A DNA stretch of 37,045 nt, from contig CAIYPP010000101.1 of the NCBI GenBank assembly GCA_903928115.1, forward strand, positions 1-37,045. The letters are read 5' to 3'. Below are positions 1-8,540 of the stretch, in pieces (within the stretch, counting starts at the first letter, position 1; every line of letters begins with the position of its first letter). The notes beneath the pieces were generated by a model. It was not told the origin of the DNA. It did no database searches and saw only the letters and a program-made list of their open reading frames with translations. This DNA comes from an uncultured Planctomycetota bacterium. Lineage in GTDB: Bacteria; Planctomycetota; UBA1135; GCA-002686595. The position numbers were made by a program, and so were the translations under genes.

Positions 1-1449
1 CAGTGGATGTGGGGCCAGCTCGCGAGCAAGCTCGTGCGCATCGGCACGGCCGACGAAGGCGGCCCGCAGATGTCGGGCGGCAAGGACCTGACGCAGCACG
101 AGCAGCGCTGGAAGACCGCCGCCGACTTCGTGCTCACGCTCTCACCGGACGTCGGCACCTCGACCAACGTGTCGCCGGTCATGGACCAGCGCATCTACGG
201 CCCCAAGGCCGACGTCGACGACTCGCCCGCCCGCGAAGCGCGCCACCCGTCGCTCGTGACCCACGAAGAGGTCTGGACGCGTCACATCCGCTTCGAGATC
301 GCCGAGGCCAATTGCATGAGCGCCGCGGCGAGCTTCGGGAAGATGGCCCACTACACGGGCCTGCCGTTCTTCCCGATCATGACCGTGTACGACTTCTTCA
401 TCAAACGCGCCCTCGACCAGCTGTACTACAACCTCTACTGGGGCGCGGAGTTCGTGATCATGGGCACGCCGAGCGGCGTGACGCTCGCTCCCGAGGGCGC
501 TCAGCACTCGTGGAAGAGCGACATCCAGATCCCGAACCTGATCACGTGGGAGCCGCTCTTCGCGCTCGAGGTCGACTGGATTCTCTCGGACGCGATCAAG
601 CGCCACATGGAGGACCGCAACGACGGTCGCCGCGGCGTGCTCATTCGCGCGGTGACGCGTGCGATCCCGCAGAAGCTCCTGCTCGACAGCGTGCGCACCC
701 ACGCGAAGTCGAAGGTTCCCGGTTCGTGGAGCGGAGCGCTGGCGCCCAAGGCCTCGGACTGGAGCGACGCGACCGATGAGTCGATGGTCGCCACCCTGCC
801 CGACGCGGACCTGCTCGCGCGCGTGCGCGAAGAGTGCCTCGCGGGCGCGTACTACCTGCTCGACTGGCGCGGCTACGCGGGCTACGAGCCCGGCGACAAC
901 GTCGTGCAGCTCTTCGCCATGGGGTCGGTGGCGACGGAGGCCGTCGAAGCGGCCCACAAGCTCCTCGCGCGCGGCGTGTTCGCCAACGTGATCGTGATCT
1001 CGAGCCCCGAGCTCCTGCTCGGCATCCTCGGCGAGCACGACGACTACCGCCACCTTCGCGACGGCCTCGGCATCGACGGCGACCTGCACGCCGTCGCGCG
1101 CGAAGTCGGCGACGAAGCGGAGCTCGTCAGCATCGCAGCGCGGCGCGTGCCGATCGTCGCCATGTGCGACGGCGAAGCCGGCCTCGTCGACAACATCGGC
1201 TCGATCGTCGGCGTCAAGCAGACCACGCTCGCCGTGCGCAAGTTCTCGAAGTGCGGCCGCCCCGATCAGGTCTTCGCGCTGCACCACCTCGACGCGGACT
1301 CCGTGGTCGAGGCCTGCGGCAAGGCGCTCTCCGAGACGGCGCTCGAGGACCTGCGCGTGCCCCGCGAGCTGCTCGAACGCCTCGCCGGCCGAGCGCCCGC
1401 GAAGTCCGATTGGCGCTCGCTGTGGCCCGACTCGGGCGCAGCTCACTGA
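1..1449 (+). CDS. AceE-type pyruvate dehydrogenase E1 / transketolase family, C-terminal part (5' truncated)
   Basis: The reading frame is open from base 1, so the gene starts upstream of the window; the first ATG, at position 7, is internal. About 482 residues are present. The first 200 or so match the pyrimidine-binding domain of homodimeric E1. Counting from the ATG at 7, RFEIAEAN holds the expected TPP-activating Glu (E100), followed by a LAPEGAQH segment like the GEGLQH of E. coli AceE. The rest matches the transketolase C-terminal domain, with IVAMCDGEAGLVDNIGSIVG and VRKFSKCGRPDQ as in AceE. The family decarboxylates a 2-oxo acid, usually pyruvate, with TPP and passes the acyl group to E2 lipoyl domains. 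No E2 or E3 gene is visible, so the substrate is inferred. The stop lies 16 bases before the Nudix gene, so co-transcription is likely. Confidence 0.85.
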   Translation, partial: QWMWGQLASKLVRIGTADEGGPQMSGGKDLTQHEQRWKTAADFVLTLSPDVGTSTNVSPVMDQRIYGPKADVDDSPAREARHPSLVTHEEVWTRHIRFEIAEANCMSAAASFGKMAHYTGLPFFPIMTVYDFFIKRALDQLYYNLYWGAEFVIMGTPSGVTLAPEGAQHSWKSDIQIPNLITWEPLFALEVDWILSDAIKRHMEDRNDGRRGVLIRAVTRAIPQKLLLDSVRTHAKSKVPGSWSGALAPKASDWSDATDESMVATLPDADLLARVREECLAGAYYLLDWRGYAGYEPGDNVVQLFAMGSVATEAVEAAHKLLARGVFANVIVISSPELLLGILGEHDDYRHLRDGLGIDGDLHAVAREVGDEAELVSIAARRVPIVAMCDGEAGLVDNIGSIVGVKQTTLAVRKFSKCGRPDQVFALHHLDADSVVEACGKALSETALEDLRVPRELLERLAGRAPAKSDWRSLWPDSGAAH

Positions 1450-1465
1450 GCGCCCGCCCAACGCC

Positions 1466-2056
1466 ATGAACTCCGCCGGATCGAGCGACGCGACGCCGCC
1501 GCCCGATCCGGCGCCGTTCGAGCCCTATGGGCTCGTGCGCTCGCGGCGCATCTATGAGTCCCGCTGGGTCAGCCTGCGCGCCGACGACGTGATCTTCCCC
1601 GACGGATCGCCAGGCGTGCATCACGTGGTCGAGATCGGCCCGGCCGTCGTCGTCGTCCCCGTGCTCGCGGACGGTCGCTTCGTCCTGATCGGCCAGTACC
1701 GCTATCCGCATGGCGAGACGCACTGGGAAGTGCCCGCGGGCCGCCTCGCTCCCGGCGAAGACCCGCGGCTCGGTGCCGAGCGCGAGCTGCGCGAGGAAGC
1801 GGGCGCGAGCCCCCGCGAGCTCGTCGCGCTGCCGGGGTTCTACGCGATCAACGGCATCAGCGACCACTACGCGCACGTGTTCGCGGCGCTCGATTGCGAG
1901 CTCGTCCATGCGACGGAGCACGAGCCCAGCGAGCGCATCCGCGTCGCTACGTTCCAACGTGACGAAGTCCGCGCGCTCCTCCGCAGCGGCGCCATCGTCG
2001 ACGCCTTCTCCTCGCTCTCCCTCTACCGCTACTTCGACATTTTCGAACGCAGGTGA
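1466..2056 (+). CDS. Nudix hydrolase, ADP-ribose pyrophosphatase-like
   Basis: 196 residues starting at ATG. A complete Nudix box lies at residues 92-114: G92, E98, then RELREEAGA at 106-114, fitting GX5EX7REUXEEXGU. Residues 45-90 form the beta strands leading into the box, including VLIGQYRYPHGETHWEVPAG. The QYRYP and WEVPAG segments are typical of the ADP-ribose pyrophosphatase (NudF) group, which cleaves ADP-sugars to AMP and a sugar phosphate with Mg2+. Exact substrate cannot be read from sequence. A Pro-rich stretch of about 18 residues precedes the domain. It follows the E1 gene by 16 bases, and its TGA overlaps the GTG of the next gene as GTGA, so the three probably form one transcript. 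Confidence 0.88.
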   Translation: MNSAGSSDATPPPDPAPFEPYGLVRSRRIYESRWVSLRADDVIFPDGSPGVHHVVEIGPAVVVVPVLADGRFVLIGQYRYPHGETHWEVPAGRLAPGEDPRLGAERELREEAGASPRELVALPGFYAINGISDHYAHVFAALDCELVHATEHEPSERIRVATFQRDEVRALLRSGAIVDAFSSLSLYRYFDIFERR

Positions 2057-2844
2057 GTTCCATGCTGCTCGTCACGCTCGTGCTCGCGTCGTTGCCCGTC
2101 TCCGTCGGCTCGAACTCTGCGCCGCGAGCTGCCGCGCAGACGGCACAGGAGAAGAGCGTGCGCGAGCGCTTCGTCGAGCTGCACGCCGCGAAGGACGAAG
2201 CGGGCTGTCGCAAGCTGTGGGCCGCGCATCGCCACGAAGTTCTCTACACCATCGACGAGGACCTCGAGGGCGCGCTCGCCACGTGGGAGAAGTCCCCCGC
2301 CAGTCCGGACAAGGCGACGATCGCCGCGAAGCAGGAGCGGGCACTCTGGGGCGCGAGGCTCGCGAGCGCCGAGCTCGGCCACCCGATCTTCCTCGACTAC
2401 ACCAGCGCCTTCGTGAGCCAGAGCGACGCGCAGAAGGCACAGTTCCGCGCCGGGCAACGCACGCACTCGGAGTCGCGCGCGGCGCTGAAGGCCGGGGATG
2501 TGAAGGCCGCGGTCGCGAAGGCGCAGGAGTGCATCGCGAACGCCGCTCCGCTCGGCGACTGGTGGGGACACGCGATGGGGCTCTCCGCGCTCGGGGCCGC
2601 GCACGCTCAAGGCAAGGCACCCGCCGAGGCGATCGCTCCGCTCGGCGAGGCCGCACTCATCTACCGCGACCTCTTGCTCGTGGGCGACGAATACAGCGCG
2701 CTGCGCAAGCTCGCGACCTGCCTCGTGGAGACGGCTGCCAAAGAGCGCGCGAAGGTCGTGATCGCACGAGCCCTCGAGCTCGCCAAGCTGCTCGGCGACA
2801 CGAAGGGCGAGGCCGATCTCGCCGCGCTCACGAAGTCGCTCTAG
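2053..2844 (+). CDS. Exported alpha-helical (TPR-like) protein of unknown function
   Basis: 263 residues if the GTG at 2053 is used; this overlaps the Nudix stop as GTGA. An ATG at 2062 would remove three residues and leave the signal peptide intact. Residues 1-28 form a hydrophobic signal peptide ending in an Ala-rich cleavage region. The rest is predicted helical, with repeated Ala-rich helix pairs such as AALKAGDVKAAVAKAQECI and a TPR-like rhythm around 140-260. No catalytic motif was seen and the family was not recognised. Its stop shares the palindrome CTAG (2841-2844) with the stop of the convergent protease gene. A helical scaffold or binding role outside the cytoplasm is only an inference. 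Confidence 0.7.
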   Translation: MSSMLLVTLVLASLPVSVGSNSAPRAAAQTAQEKSVRERFVELHAAKDEAGCRKLWAAHRHEVLYTIDEDLEGALATWEKSPASPDKATIAAKQERALWGARLASAELGHPIFLDYTSAFVSQSDAQKAQFRAGQRTHSESRAALKAGDVKAAVAKAQECIANAAPLGDWWGHAMGLSALGAAHAQGKAPAEAIAPLGEAALIYRDLLLVGDEYSALRKLATCLVETAAKERAKVVIARALELAKLLGDTKGEADLAALTKSL

Positions 2845-4298
2845 CGCGCGATCCGCGCACGCCAAGAAGGCGGAAGCGCGTCGATCGGGTGCACGTACCC
2901 GATCTGCCCCGATCCATTCTCCACCGTGGAGCTCGGCACTCCGATCAGGAGTCCGCGCTCGTCGATCGCGGCGCCGCCAGAGTTGCCGCGCGTGATCTCC
3001 GCATCGGTCTTGATGAGGCGACCGAAGTCGGCGCGCTCGAAACCCGACACGATCCCGCGCGTCGCGGTGATCGTCACGCGACTCCCCGTGCCCCCCGTCG
3101 CCGGATAGCCGACGAGCCACAGGGGCGCACCGAGGCCGAGCGCCGCAGGCTCGCCGATCTCCAGCGTCGGCAGCTCGTACCCGTCCGGCAGCGGCTGGTC
3201 AAAAAGCCCCCCCGTGATCTGAATCAGCGCAAGATCGCGCGCGACGTCGAGCTCGACCGCCTGCGCACGGAAGCACTCGACCGCAGGCCGCGCTGCGTCG
3301 ACAAGCAGCGACACCACGATCTCCGCATCCATGTCGTTTCCGAGCACGTGCGCGTTGGTGAGAATCCAGCCATCGCGCGAGAGGAGCGTCCCACTCCCCA
3401 TCGCCTCCTTGGTGGTGATCTCGACCACCGCGCGCGCCGCCCGCTGCACGGGCGTCTCGCCGGGCGTCGGGACGGACCGCGGAATCTCGAGCAACGCCGC
3501 GGGAACGTCCGCGTCGAAGCTCGCATGGATCGTGAACGGCAGGCGTCGGTTCGGCCCGAGCGCGTCCTGCACGTCGATACGCCATTCGCCAGAGACGAGC
3601 GGCGGCTCACTCTGCGCATCGAGGAGCAGCGTCTCGCGTCCCCAGCTGTGCTCCGCGAACGCAACCTCGGGCACGAAGTCGAGCACCGGTCCGCCAGCGC
3701 GGGCATAGATGTCGAGGTCGCTCTCGACGTCCGACAAGTCGATCCGCAGTGCCTTCGCGTCGGGCGGCACGATCAAGCGGAACGAGCGAAAACCCCCGCT
3801 CTCGTCATCGAGCCAGCTGCGCACGGGCACGCCGGGCGCGAGCTCCGCATCGACGCGCGCGCGGTGCACTTCGACTTCGAGCGAGATCGCCGCGGCGTCC
3901 TGTCGTCGATCGCCGATGCGCGGCCGCTCCAGATACGGCCAGTGCACGGCGAGATGCCAGTCCGTACCGCCGACCGGATCGGGCCCGAGGGAGTTCAGCG
4001 TGAGCTGCGGCGGCCCCTCGAGGTCGTCCAACATGTACTGCGCGTCGTCGAGGTCGAGCACGCGCTCGCTCGGATGCGCGTGCAGATCGACCTCTGGAAC
4101 GTCGCTGAGCAGCGTGACGCGCGCGATGACCGTGTCCTCGGGGAGCTTGAGCACGAAGTCCTTGCGCGCGTTCGCTTCGAGCGTGAGTTCACCGCTCCAC
4201 GTTCCACTCAGCGGAAGCTCGACAGGTGCCGAGGATCCGCCGCAGCCCGCGAGGGCGAGCAGCGCGAGAGTTCCGAGCTTCACTCGTTGGTGTCGCAT
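2841..4298 (-). CDS. Trypsin-like serine protease lipoprotein with PPC-like N-terminal domains
   Basis: 485 residues from ATG at 4298, chosen because it opens directly into a lipoprotein signal with lipobox L16-A17-G18-C19; extending upstream adds only Arg/Ser-rich sequence. Residues 30-265 look like two beta-rich pre-peptidase C-terminal (PPC) type domains, each with a D-L-H or D-L-D-I-Y-A-R signature. Residues 285-485 are a chymotrypsin-fold S1 protease. The triad is visible: H317 in ILTNAHV, D355 in VARDLALI, S440 in TRGNSGGAA. It resembles the protease part of DegP/HtrA but has no PDZ domain. Expected location is membrane-anchored, outside the cytoplasm. The ATG is 4 bases after the stop of the upstream glycosyltransferase, implying one operon. 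Substrate unknown. Confidence 0.87.
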   Translation of the reverse strand: MRHQRVKLGTLALLALAGCGGSSAPVELPLSGTWSGELTLEANARKDFVLKLPEDTVIARVTLLSDVPEVDLHAHPSERVLDLDDAQYMLDDLEGPPQLTLNSLGPDPVGGTDWHLAVHWPYLERPRIGDRRQDAAAISLEVEVHRARVDAELAPGVPVRSWLDDESGGFRSFRLIVPPDAKALRIDLSDVESDLDIYARAGGPVLDFVPEVAFAEHSWGRETLLLDAQSEPPLVSGEWRIDVQDALGPNRRLPFTIHASFDADVPAALLEIPRSVPTPGETPVQRAARAVVEITTKEAMGSGTLLSRDGWILTNAHVLGNDMDAEIVVSLLVDAARPAVECFRAQAVELDVARDLALIQITGGLFDQPLPDGYELPTLEIGEPAALGLGAPLWLVGYPATGGTGSRVTITATRGIVSGFERADFGRLIKTDAEITRGNSGGAAIDERGLLIGVPSSTVENGSGQIGYVHPIDALPPSWRARIAR

Positions 4299-4302
4299 GA
4301 CT

Positions 4303-6021
4303 TCAGCGCGGCAAGGCATAGAGCGAGAGACGCGGTCCGGGGCGAGAGACTTGCCAGAGCCCCGTGAGCGGGAAGTCCATCTCGGTCGGCAGGAACGCCT
4401 CACGGCACGGCTCTGCCGGGTCTGCCGAAGGATCGAGGACCCACGCAGGCTCGAGGCCGGATACGAGCGGTGCGAGCGGACGCTCCTCGCGGCGCGGACG
4501 CCGCTCGACGAGCACCAAATGCGTGACGCCGAGGCTCGCGAGCACCTCGCGGGGCGTCGTCCCGAGAGCACGAACCTTCGGAACGAGCTTCACGCCGTAG
4601 CTCAGCGTCGCTGCGTCGATGCCGAAGAGGTCCTCGCACGCGATCGCGTCGACGCCCGGCCCGTTCGGCGGCGCAACCTTCGCCTCGAAGTACGCACGGC
4701 GCAGCTCTTCCCGAGCGTAGAGCGGGCGGATCGTCGCGAGGCGGACGAGCGCGGACTCGCTCAAGTCGACCTGCGGACCGTAGTGATCGATCGCGACCAC
4801 GCTGGCGGCGGGAAGACGGGCGAGCTCGCGCTCCGCGACCTCCCGCGTATCTCCCGCGCTCATCACGTAGTCAAAGCGCACGGCTTGCACGAGTGGAACG
4901 AGCAGCAGGACCATCGCGAGCCACCGCGCTCCGCGCCGCTCCCACAGCCACGCGATGCAGGCGCCCGCCGGCAGCGCGAGCAACATGCACGCGGGAAGCA
5001 GGTAGCGAACGTGATCGCTGGGATTCACGAGCGCAGCGGCGGCAACGACTGCGCTGCCGAGCAGCACCACGCGCGCGGAGCGCAGACTCCATGCGAGCAC
5101 GACGCCGCAGAGGCCGAGCACGACCAACGTCGGGTCGTACCCAAAGAGCGCGGTGAGCAGGCGCGGCACGCCGTCGAGCTCGAAGTCAGTGCGAATCGAC
5201 TGTCCGCCGATCGCCACCGTGTTGTCGTGTGCGCCCCCGCCGATCACTTGCTCGCCGCGAGGCAGTCCATGCACGTAGTACAGGTGGCCGCTGACGAACG
5301 CGACGAGCGCGAACGCTCCGGCGCACGCCACGCCCTGCGCCAGACGAGTGCGCAGCTCGCCGCCGCTCCACTTCCGCGGAGCGAAGCCCCACGCGAGCGC
5401 GGGGAGCACGGCGAACGCGAGCCCCGACGGATGGCACGCGAACGACAGGCCGACCGCAGCTCCGGAAGCGAACAAGGCTCGCGCTCCGCCGTCGCGTGCG
5501 TGCACCACCGCCGCCCACGCGGCGAGAGCGCCGAAGAAGATCGTCGCGGCCCACGGGCGCTCGTGCGTCGAGATCTGCACGTTCAAGAGGCACGTCGCCG
5601 ACAGGTACGCCGCCGCGAGCGCGCCCCGTTCCATGCCCGCAGCCCGCGCCATGCGGTACACCGCCCACGCCGTGAGCGCGCCGAAGAGCGCCATCCACGC
5701 GCGCGCCGGAACGTGCAACAGCCCCGGCCGCAGCGTCACTTCCCGCTGAAAATCCTGCGGATTTCCCCACGAACCCGCCGCGCGTCCGAGCGCGTACTCC
5801 GCCGCGTAGGTCGGCAGAAGCAGGTACGGCACGAGGTAGGGGTAGCTCATGTCCGCCGAGATCGGCGGCGCGAGGCTGCGCTCGCTCGCCATCACGAGCG
5901 AGCGCTTGATCATGTGGTGATCGGGCACGTAGCGACGCGGCAGTCCGTGCTCGATCGGCGCGAGCCGCAGCGCGAGCGCGAGCAAGACGAGCGCGAGAAG
6001 GAGCTTGCGGGCCGAGGGCAT
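4303..6021 (-). CDS. GT-C fold membrane glycosyltransferase (family 39-like)
   Basis: 572 residues. The first hydrophobic helix (residues 5-22) is followed by an extracytoplasmic loop with PDHH at about 33-36, in the place where GT-C enzymes carry their acidic catalytic motif. About ten further hydrophobic segments fill residues 70-410, for example ALFGALTAWAVYRMARAAG and LAFAVLPALAWGF. The last 160 residues are soluble and probably periplasmic. The family moves a sugar from a polyprenyl-phosphate donor to lipid or protein on the outer face of the membrane. Acceptor and donor are unknown. It lies 22 bases downstream of rho and 4 bases upstream of the protease gene, so the three may share a transcript. 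The exact GT family is uncertain. Confidence 0.72.
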   Translation of the reverse strand: MPSARKLLLALVLLALALRLAPIEHGLPRRYVPDHHMIKRSLVMASERSLAPPISADMSYPYLVPYLLLPTYAAEYALGRAAGSWGNPQDFQREVTLRPGLLHVPARAWMALFGALTAWAVYRMARAAGMERGALAAAYLSATCLLNVQISTHERPWAATIFFGALAAWAAVVHARDGGARALFASGAAVGLSFACHPSGLAFAVLPALAWGFAPRKWSGGELRTRLAQGVACAGAFALVAFVSGHLYYVHGLPRGEQVIGGGAHDNTVAIGGQSIRTDFELDGVPRLLTALFGYDPTLVVLGLCGVVLAWSLRSARVVLLGSAVVAAAALVNPSDHVRYLLPACMLLALPAGACIAWLWERRGARWLAMVLLLVPLVQAVRFDYVMSAGDTREVAERELARLPAASVVAIDHYGPQVDLSESALVRLATIRPLYAREELRRAYFEAKVAPPNGPGVDAIACEDLFGIDAATLSYGVKLVPKVRALGTTPREVLASLGVTHLVLVERRPRREERPLAPLVSGLEPAWVLDPSADPAEPCREAFLPTEMDFPLTGLWQVSRPGPRLSLYALPR

Positions 6022-6043
6022 GCGCCGTGGGCGTCCGTGCGGC

Positions 6044-7819
6044 TCAGGCGTCGGGGTCGACGTCGAAGCGCTTCAAGAAGTCGTCGAGCTTGTCGACGTT
6101 CTCGAGCTTGTGGACGAGAAGCTCCATCGCCTCGGCGAAGTTCATCTTGAGCAGCACGCGCCGCAGCACCTGCACGCGCCGCAGGCGCGTCGAGGAGTGC
6201 AGCTTCTCCTCCTTGCGCGTGCCCGAGCGCTCGATGTCGATCGCCGGGAAGATGCGCCGATCCGCGAGCTTGCGCGACAGCACGATCTCCATGTTGCCCG
6301 TGCCCTTGAACTCCTCGAACACCATCTGGTCGAGGCGCGACCCCGTGTCGACGAGCGTCGTGCCGAGAATCGTGAGCGAGCCCGCAGTCTCGGTGTTGCG
6401 CGCCATGCCGAAGAACGCGCGCGGCCGCTCCATGGCGCGCGAGTCGAGACCGCCCGACATGGTCTTGCCCGAGGTGCCCGCGTGGTTGTTGTAGGCGCGC
6501 GCGAGGCGCGTGATCGAGTCGAGCAGCAGCACGACGTCCTGCCCGAGCTCCACGAGCCGCTGGCAGCGCTTGAACACGACCTCGGCGATCTCGACGTGGT
6601 TCTTGGTGTCTTCGTCGTTCGTGCTGACGAACACCTGCCCCTTGGTGCTGCGCTGCCACTCCGTCGCCTCCTCGGGCCGCTCGTCGACGAGCAGCACCAT
6701 CAGGTTCACGTCGGGATAGCCCTCGGTGATCGCATTGGCGAACTTGCGCATCAGGATCGTCTTGCCCGAGCGCGGCGGCGCGACGATCAGGCCGCGCGAG
6801 CCGCGCCCGACCGGACAGACGACGTCGAGCACGCGCATCGACACGTCGCCCTGCACGTCGCCGACTGCGTAGTGGAAGTCGGGGTCGATGCTGGTGAGCT
6901 TCTTGAACTGCGGCACGTCGAGCATCTGCCGCGGGTCCTTGCCGTCGACCTGCTCGACCGAGAGCAGCGCGTACTTGTGCTGCTGACCGCGACCGCAGGG
7001 GCCCGTGATCAGCGAGCCTTCGCGCAGCTTGAGCCGCTGCACGAGGTGCTGGGGCACCCAGATGTCTTCCTTGCTCGGCAGGTACTGGGCTTCGATGCGC
7101 CGCAGCACGCCGTGGCCGCTCTTCTCCATCACGAGCATGCCGGTGAGCACCTGCGCCGGCGCGCGCTCTTGATGCGGGCGATGTCCGTGTCCGTGCGGGG
7201 CGCGCGCCTCGGCCGGGCCCTCGCGCGGCTCCGCCTCCGATTCCACAGCAGCGGGAGCACCGTCGCTCGTGGGACGCGCCTCACCCTCGGTGCGAGGACC
7301 GCCCTCGAACCCGCGTCCACCGCGGCCGCGGCGGCCGCGCCGACGGCGGCGACGACGACCGTCGCCCCAGTCGCCGCGGTCCTGGCCGCCGCCCGAGGCC
7401 TCGCCGCCCTCGGCCTCCGGCCCGTCCCAGTCCCCCTCCTCGCCCTCCGCGCCCTCCGCTAGCTCCTGTTCCTCGCCTTCCGGAGCGCGCGGCGGCGCCT
7501 CCGTGCCGCGCGCTGCGGCCTCGCCCTGCTCGCTAGGGCCCTGCCCGCGCCCGCGTCGCCCTTGGCGCTCGTCACCGCGGCTCGGACGGTCGTCACCGCG
7601 ACCGGGGCGCGCGTCTCCGCGTCCGCCGCGCTCATCGCCCGGAGCACGCCTCGGGGGCGCAGGCTCACGGGGCGGGAGCGGCGTGGCCGGGCGGTTGAGC
7701 GGCACCGTCGGCTGAAACTCCGTCGGGGCAGCGGGCTTGGGCGGCTCGACGTCCGGAGGGACCTCGAGGGCGCCGAAAGGAATCTCTTCCCAGGACTTGG
7801 GCTTGGAGCTGTCGTTCAC
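6044..7819 (-). CDS. rho: Transcription termination factor Rho with long disordered N-terminal region
   Basis: 591 residues; E. coli Rho has 419. Residues 222-300 are the cold-shock-like RNA-binding domain. Residues 325-591 are the hexameric RecA-type ATPase: Walker A APPRSGKT (347-354), Walker B VVLLLD ending at D434, the SITRLARAYN segment, and the R-loop region EEFKGTGNMEIVLSRK (502-517). Rho threads and pulls nascent RNA to end transcription. Residues 1-221 are low complexity and rich in Pro, Gly, Arg, Glu and Asp, including a run of seven arginines at 155-161. They occupy the place of the usual helical Rho_N domain, which I cannot see. Start is GTG at 7819 with GGAG nine bases upstream. 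The glycosyltransferase and protease genes follow closely. Confidence 0.97.
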   Translation of the reverse strand: MNDSSKPKSWEEIPFGALEVPPDVEPPKPAAPTEFQPTVPLNRPATPLPPREPAPPRRAPGDERGGRGDARPGRGDDRPSRGDERQGRRGRGQGPSEQGEAAARGTEAPPRAPEGEEQELAEGAEGEEGDWDGPEAEGGEASGGGQDRGDWGDGRRRRRRRGRRGRGGRGFEGGPRTEGEARPTSDGAPAAVESEAEPREGPAEARAPHGHGHRPHQERAPAQVLTGMLVMEKSGHGVLRRIEAQYLPSKEDIWVPQHLVQRLKLREGSLITGPCGRGQQHKYALLSVEQVDGKDPRQMLDVPQFKKLTSIDPDFHYAVGDVQGDVSMRVLDVVCPVGRGSRGLIVAPPRSGKTILMRKFANAITEGYPDVNLMVLLVDERPEEATEWQRSTKGQVFVSTNDEDTKNHVEIAEVVFKRCQRLVELGQDVVLLLDSITRLARAYNNHAGTSGKTMSGGLDSRAMERPRAFFGMARNTETAGSLTILGTTLVDTGSRLDQMVFEEFKGTGNMEIVLSRKLADRRIFPAIDIERSGTRKEEKLHSSTRLRRVQVLRRVLLKMNFAEAMELLVHKLENVDKLDDFLKRFDVDPDA

Positions 7820-8540
7820 TGCGTGGCTCTCCGCCGCGTGCGGCGGGGTCAGGGTACGTGCGAGTCGAGTGCGGACCTCGGAGCACCTCGGGAGCCGACC
7901 GCGGACGCTCCGTCGCGCCGCGCGGGCGCTGGAGAGACGTCCGAAGCCGAGCCTCGGAGAGAGCTCGGTCGCCGGCGACCGATCGCGTTCCGAAAGCGAC
8001 GCACCCGAGGAGGCCCCCGCGACGCGCGCGGGGAACGTCCCCGGAGGCCCGAGCGGGCCATCGCCGGAGCGGGGTCACCGTGGATGCGCGCGGCGGTCGT
8101 CGGGCGGCACGTAGCGCCCGAGGATGTTCACCGTCCGAGCACGCGGCCCGTGCGGTGGCCTGACGCACCCTGTGGGGTGCCGAAACAAGGGTCTTGGATC
8201 ACCCAGGCCGCGGTCCGTGACTGCGACTTGGAGCCAAGCAGAAGATCGAAGGCGAGCTCGCATTCGGCGCCACGAAACCTTGGAAGACCGGCAGGTCGAT
8301 TCCGATTGGCCGTGGCGCGGCGCAACTCGCAACCCGCGCACCGCAGAGCTCGAAGCAAGCTCCTCGGAGCGCGAGCGACAGAAGGAAGATGCCCGATCGA
8401 TCGCCGCGAGCGAAGGGAAAATCGCCTTTTTTCGGGGGCGAACACCGAACTGTCCGTTTCTTAGAGCGCAATCGGCCACGTTCCAAGCCCCCCAAGCCGC
8501 TCGCTCGGAGCGCGGAAACGAAAGCGAAACGTGCCCGAGC
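7820..8540. other. 721-bp geneless region, presumed rho leader and promoter
   Basis: No convincing gene was found in either direction. Composition is less GC-extreme than the flanks around 8170-8520. A GCACCC/GGGTGC stem with a 4-base loop lies at 8165-8180. Read towards rho, TTGGAA (8485-8480) and TAAGAA (8462-8457) are 17 bases apart and make a weak promoter candidate. A TACCCT hexamer lies at 7856-7851, close to the start codon. A long leader would fit known autoregulation of rho by early termination in E. coli. The region also holds the end of the transcript from the 838-residue gene upstream, for which no clear terminator was seen. Confidence 0.5.
7829..7846 (-). promoter_or_regulatory. 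Hairpin overlapping the rho ribosome-binding site
   Basis: On the rho sense strand, CCGCCGC and GCGGCGG (7846-7831) can form a stem around a two-base centre, in practice six pairs with a tetraloop. The Shine-Dalgarno GGAG (7832-7829) uses the last two G of the 3' arm. The GTG start follows nine bases later. Pairing would partly hide the ribosome site. That it regulates translation is inference. Confidence 0.4.

Noticed and set aside
1710..4367. An 885-residue plus-strand frame across the Nudix, exported protein and protease genes
   Set aside because: Arg/Ala/Ser-rich with no domain, overlapping three genes with clear motifs.
3709..6150. An 813-residue plus-strand frame opposite the glycosyltransferase gene
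   Set aside because: Composition is typical of antisense frames in GC-rich DNA; the minus strand encodes a coherent membrane protein.
8128..8445. A 105-residue minus-strand frame in the rho leader
   Set aside because: No start signal, no domain and a composition typical of random GC-rich frames.
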